Part shown: positions 22,249 to 24,712 of the stretch, in pieces
How positions within the stretch are numbered: the first letter of the stretch is position 1
How the letters are laid out: every line of letters begins with the position of its first letter
From: UBA8106 sp913052135
GTDB taxonomy: Bacteria; Acidobacteriota; Vicinamibacteria; Vicinamibacterales; UBA823
Direction: 5' to 3'
Assembly (NCBI GenBank): GCA_913052135.1
Contig: CAJXDY010000035.1
Span: forward strand, 1 to 24,712
DNA length: 24,712 nt
Translations under genes and position numbers: made by a program
The notes under the pieces: generated by a model
Told to the model about the DNA's origin: nothing
The model's input: the letters and a program-made list of their open reading frames with translations, nothing else
The model's database searches: none

Positions 22249-22983
22249 CTAGTGGCTTGGCGCAAGGGCTTTAAGGTATGCCTTCACAGTCGCGGGTAAC
22301 CCAAATTCAAGCGCATCAGCGACCAACGCATGACCAATTGATACTTCAAGGATGTTCGGCACGCGATGACACAACGCCGGAAGATTCTCAAGATTGAGAT
22401 CATGTCCAGCGTTGACACCAAGGCCAGCACGTTCCGCCTCGTCGGTGCAAGCCGCACATGCCTCAGTCATAGCCTCTTGATTTGTGGTTCCAAACGCTTC
22501 GGCATAGGGTTCCGTGTAGATTTCAATTCGATCTGCACCGACACCAGCAGCGGCTCCTACAGTTGTGGGATCTGGATCCATGAACAGTGATACCCGTATA
22601 CCCCGATCACGAAGATCAGCAATAATGGGCCGCAGCCGTGGACCATCAAGCCTGAGATCCCAACCATGATCAGACGTACGCTGATCAGGTGCGTCTGGCA
22701 CGAGCGTGCACTGTGCTGGCACGACCTGGTGCACTAACTTAAGGAATTCATCAGTTGGATTCCCTTCGATGTTGAACTCCACACCACGCTCCGCGGTAAA
22801 CGCAGATAAATCATGAACGTCTGAAAAACGCGTGTGCCGCTCATCTGGACGCGGGTGAACAGTAATCCCGGAAGCACCGGCCTCAATCGAAATCTGTGCT
22901 GCATGAACCAAGTTTGGAACACCAACGTCTCGTTGATTCCTGAGCAAAGCAACCTTATTCAAATTCACACTTAATCGAGTCAT
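22249..22983 (-). CDS. pdxJ: Pyridoxine 5'-phosphate synthase
   Basis: A 244-residue PdxJ, which condenses 1-deoxyxylulose 5-phosphate with 3-amino-2-oxopropyl phosphate to make pyridoxine 5'-phosphate, the last ring-forming step of PLP synthesis. RLSVNLNKVALLRNQR is the standard start, ITVHPRPDERH (H43, R45, H50) the phosphate/active-site loop, EFNIEGNP holds the active-site Glu, and LGVNAGHDLNLENL the late His. Length is normal. It is the first gene of a two-gene operon with the PLP-dependent D-threonine aldolase-like gene. TAGAAT lies 6 nt before the ATG and no Shine-Dalgarno is present. Confidence 0.96.
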   Translation of the reverse strand: MTRLSVNLNKVALLRNQRDVGVPNLVHAAQISIEAGASGITVHPRPDERHTRFSDVHDLSAFTAERGVEFNIEGNPTDEFLKLVHQVVPAQCTLVPDAPDQRTSDHGWDLRLDGPRLRPIIADLRDRGIRVSLFMDPDPTTVGAAAGVGADRIEIYTEPYAEAFGTTNQEAMTEACAACTDEAERAGLGVNAGHDLNLENLPALCHRVPNILEVSIGHALVADALEFGLPATVKAYLKALAPSH

Positions 22984-22989
22984 AGACAG

Positions 22990-22995
22990 ATTCTA
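22990..22995 (-). promoter_or_regulatory. -10-like TAGAAT for a leaderless pdxJ start
   Basis: TAGAAT followed by 6 nt (CTGTCT) and the pdxJ ATG. There is no purine-rich ribosome site in the gap, which favours a leaderless transcript. The -35 region is not recognisable. Confidence 0.45.
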
Positions 22996-23020
22996 GTGCC
23001 GACTCACTTAAGACACCAGC

Positions 23021-23049
23021 TTGACGTCAGGTAGCGCATATAATACGAT
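23021..23049 (+). promoter_or_regulatory. Candidate sigma-70-type promoter of the MarR gene
   Basis: TTGACG (23021-23026) and TACGAT (23044-23049) are separated by exactly 17 nt. A start near 23056 would give a leader of about 50 nt. The -10 box lies inside the palindromic operator, which suits repression by blocking polymerase. Confidence 0.55.
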
Positions 23050-23075
23050 ATCGTATATTCGGATATCGTATATTT
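23043..23075. promoter_or_regulatory. Tandem AT-rich operator, probable MarR-type regulator site
   Basis: The 13-mer GATATCGTATATT occurs at 23047-23059 and again at 23062-23074, a period of 15 nt. The first copy is part of a perfect 14-bp palindrome, ATACGATATCGTAT (23043-23056). The array overlaps the -10 box and probable start site, so it is likely an autorepression operator. It lies 59 bp from the divergent pdxJ start and could affect that gene as well. Confidence 0.65.
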
Positions 23076-23107
23076 ATATGGATTGCGGCAAGGAAGCCAA
23101 TTGATCC

Positions 23108-23527
23108 ATGGCACTGAAACTCATTCCACATCTCCAGAAAGCCGGCCATTTGCTTATCCTGCATTTGGAGCGCTTTCGCATGACATTTGGCATCACGCCA
23201 CCTGAGGCACAAATTTTGGCCGCGCTGACCACGAATCAGGTACGAGCGATCGCGGATTTACAGAAACGCTTAGGGTTCAAACCATCCACACTTACGAGTA
23301 TTCTTGATCGCCTCGTAGCGCGCGGCTTTATAGTGCGCACACCTCGCGACGACGATCGCCGCTCTGTTAATGTAAAACTGACGCAAACTGGACGTCGACC
23401 GGCGCTTATCGTTCGCCGCTCATTAGAACAACTTGAAACAAAAATTGTAAGTCATACCACGCGTGTTAACCTCAAAGACTTGCAAGGCGTAACTAAAATT
23501 CTTGAAAAATTGACACCATCGCGTTAA
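23108..23527 (+). CDS. MarR family winged-helix transcriptional regulator
   Basis: A 139-residue MarR-type regulator. The dimerisation helix at the N-terminus (LIPHLQKAGHLLILHLERF) is followed by the winged helix: ITPPEAQILAAL, IADLQKRLGFKPSTLTSILDRLVARGFI as the helix-turn-helix, and the wing RTPRDDDRRSVNVKLTQTG with the DDRR signature. The C-terminal helices complete the dimer. A purine-rich AAGGAAG lies upstream but about 13 nt away. It is likely autoregulated through the tandem operator at 23043-23075. The ligand is unknown; MarR proteins typically respond to small aromatic compounds, antibiotics or oxidants. Confidence 0.9.
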   Translation: MALKLIPHLQKAGHLLILHLERFRMTFGITPPEAQILAALTTNQVRAIADLQKRLGFKPSTLTSILDRLVARGFIVRTPRDDDRRSVNVKLTQTGRRPALIVRRSLEQLETKIVSHTTRVNLKDLQGVTKILEKLTPSR

Positions 23528-23532
23528 CTATC

Positions 23533-23901
23533 ATGCAGTCTAAAAATTCTGCAGCGACGAAACAACCGTCGCGACGAGGACAATCGACTGTCAGTTTACT
23601 CATTTGGTTTATCGCGGCACTACTGGTCACCCAGACACTCATTGGAGAAGGTGGTTTACTCGACAGTCAAGATGTGACGCACACCTATCGAGACTTGGCA
23701 GAGTCAGTGCGTAAGTTGCGATACAAAAATGTTCAACTTCGTGCCTATGTGCGGCGACTCCAGAAAGATCCAGAAGCGATTGCAGCCATTGCACGAGAGG
23801 AATTCGGACTAATCCATCCTAGTGAAATCCTTGTCATACCTCGAAATCCATCTCTAAATACATCTCACGAACTGGAGATATTAAACAACGATCGACAGTA
23901 G
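23533..23901 (+). CDS. FtsB/DivIC-like septum formation initiator
   Basis: A 122-residue bitopic membrane protein. After a basic cytoplasmic tail of about 20 residues comes one membrane segment (VSLLIWFIAALLVTQTLI), then a periplasmic coiled coil (about 52-78, DLAESVRKLRYKNVQLRAYVRRL) and the conserved DPEAIAAIAREEFGLIHPSE. The tail is typical of the septum formation initiator family, in which FtsB/DivIC joins FtsL and FtsQ at the division site. It starts 5 nt after the MarR stop, so the regulator and a division protein appear to be co-transcribed. No Shine-Dalgarno precedes it, consistent with coupled translation. Confidence 0.88.
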   Translation: MQSKNSAATKQPSRRGQSTVSLLIWFIAALLVTQTLIGEGGLLDSQDVTHTYRDLAESVRKLRYKNVQLRAYVRRLQKDPEAIAAIAREEFGLIHPSEILVIPRNPSLNTSHELEILNNDRQ

Positions 23902-23994
23902 GTTGGTGTCACAACGGTCGGCTGGACATCCGGCTGCTGCAATGCCAGACTAAAGTTGGAGGTCAGCAATCGAACTAAGTGCACTCCATACAAG

Positions 23995-24712
23995 ATGGCA
24001 TTTGAAAAATCACCACGAACCTACTGGATCACGGCTGTAATCATCATTATTGCCATACCACTGGTAATGCTGTATCTGGACGCAGTCCAGCGCGACCAAG
24101 CGTTTGACGAGTACCTCCGCGGACTGTTCACTAGCGTCACCGACACAAATAGCCAGGAGACAGGCGAAACACTCGACAAATCCGTGCCTTCATTTCTTGA
24201 TTCCCGGTTAATCGGCGACGGCATTGACGAAACACCTCCGTGGATTACCCACGTGATAACCGCTGACCTTGACCGCGATGGACTACTAGATGTTATAGCT
24301 TGCGACGGTATCCGTAATCAGGTTGTCTGGATTCACCAGACAGCAGCCGGACAGTTTCAGGAAATTCCGATCGGCACCTCAGTCCCCGCACCAGCACATG
24401 CTGCAATCAGCGACATCGATGGAGATGGTGACCTAGATGTATTAGTTGCCGTTATGGGGGCTATCCTCCCGAACAACGACAAGATCGGTGCGATTGTCAT
24501 CTTGGAGAATAACGGTTCAGAACAATTCACAAATCGCGTAATCGACGAACAAATTTCACGGGTGACCGATGTCGAAGCCGGTGACTTCGATGGAGATGGC
24601 GACATAGATTTGTCCATTGGACAATTTGGTTATTACGATGGCGAAATCCGCTGGCTAGAGCAAACCGCCAGTTGGCAGTTCGAAAGTCATCAATTACTCA
24701 ATCTGCCTGGCA
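23995..24712 (+). CDS. FG-GAP/VCBS repeat protein, membrane-anchored, 3' truncated by window end
   Basis: The open frame runs from ATG 23995 to the right edge (239 codons). A membrane segment (WITAVIIIIAIPLVMLYL, about 11-28) is followed by a linker and then calcium-binding VCBS/FG-GAP blades: ADLDRDGLLDVIA, SDIDGDGDLDVLVA and GDFDGDGDIDLSIG. The D-x-D-x-D-G loops bind calcium in a beta-propeller facing the periplasm or outside. Such proteins in these bacteria often continue for several hundred residues, sometimes with TPR or ASPIC domains; the rest is missing. It follows the FtsB-like gene by 93 nt, where I see no further gene or terminator. Confidence 0.85.
   Translation, partial: MAFEKSPRTYWITAVIIIIAIPLVMLYLDAVQRDQAFDEYLRGLFTSVTDTNSQETGETLDKSVPSFLDSRLIGDGIDETPPWITHVITADLDRDGLLDVIACDGIRNQVVWIHQTAAGQFQEIPIGTSVPAPAHAAISDIDGDGDLDVLVAVMGAILPNNDKIGAIVILENNGSEQFTNRVIDEQISRVTDVEAGDFDGDGDIDLSIGQFGYYDGEIRWLEQTASWQFESHQLLNLPG

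Noticed and set aside
1..24712. CRISPR array, insertion sequence, integrase, restriction-modification or toxin-antitoxin locus
   Set aside because: I found no regularly spaced repeats, transposase or integrase motifs, or nuclease/methylase signatures (the only methyltransferase is Pcm).

Overview
This is a bacterial chromosomal window of about 52% G+C by eye. It is gene-dense, with no phage, transposase or CRISPR signature. I infer a Gram-negative heterotroph, possibly an acidobacterium of the Vicinamibacteria type. The reasons are a MacA/MacB-like exporter with two separate permeases, many Sec- or Tat-exported hydrolases, a very large secreted M14 carboxypeptidase, an FG-GAP/VCBS protein, and a tiny C-terminal 'DCCGW' zinc-ribbon protein. 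This taxonomic call is inference only; no rRNA or universal marker is present.

Layout. (1) 1-959 (-): the 5' part of a Gfo/Idh/MocA oxidoreductase with a GTG start, running off the left edge. (2) 1186-3195 (+): an amidohydrolase, a Rieske ferredoxin-like protein and an unrecognised 112-residue protein, apparently one operon; 3305-4315 (+) is a secreted alpha/beta hydrolase. (3) 4348-8846 (-): adaptor, permease, permease and ATPase of a MacAB-like ABC exporter. (4) 8984-10560 (-): tRNA-Leu(UAA), an M48 metalloprotease and a membrane-anchored protein of unknown function. (5) 10731-11444: a secreted Rap1a/Tai-like protein (+) and a small unknown protein (-). (6) 11629-13422 (+): a GH3 lipoprotein. 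(7) 13412-20320 (-): Pcm, prephenate dehydratase, a crotonase resembling dienoyl-CoA hydratases, an M14 peptidase, a Tat-exported threonine aldolase-like PLP enzyme and a secreted alpha-beta barrel protein. (8) 20385-20916: a 56-residue zinc-ribbon gene converging on a 2x[4Fe-4S] ferredoxin. (9) 21012-22983 (-): pdxJ followed by a Tat-exported D-threonine aldolase/D-serine dehydratase-like PLP enzyme. (10) 23108-24712 (+): a MarR-type regulator with a repeated AT-rich operator, an FtsB/DivIC-like protein and a truncated FG-GAP protein.

How the genes may work together. Many products are predicted to act in the periplasm or at the envelope on peptides, amino acids, glycans or esters: the M14 and M48 peptidases, two PLP aldolase-type enzymes, the GH3 lipoprotein and the alpha/beta hydrolase. 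The two PLP enzymes both carry twin-arginine signals, which fits cofactor loading in the cytoplasm, and one lies directly downstream of pdxJ, a PLP biosynthesis gene.

The least ordinary items are: the amidohydrolase/Rieske/small-protein cassette; a recurrent -10-like box placed exactly 6 nt before a start codon in five genes, suggesting leaderless mRNAs; a nearly identical 17-nt promoter/start element on the two convergent small metalloprotein genes; and the tandem 13-bp repeat operator in front of the MarR gene. I found no clear-cut novel defence or mobile system.
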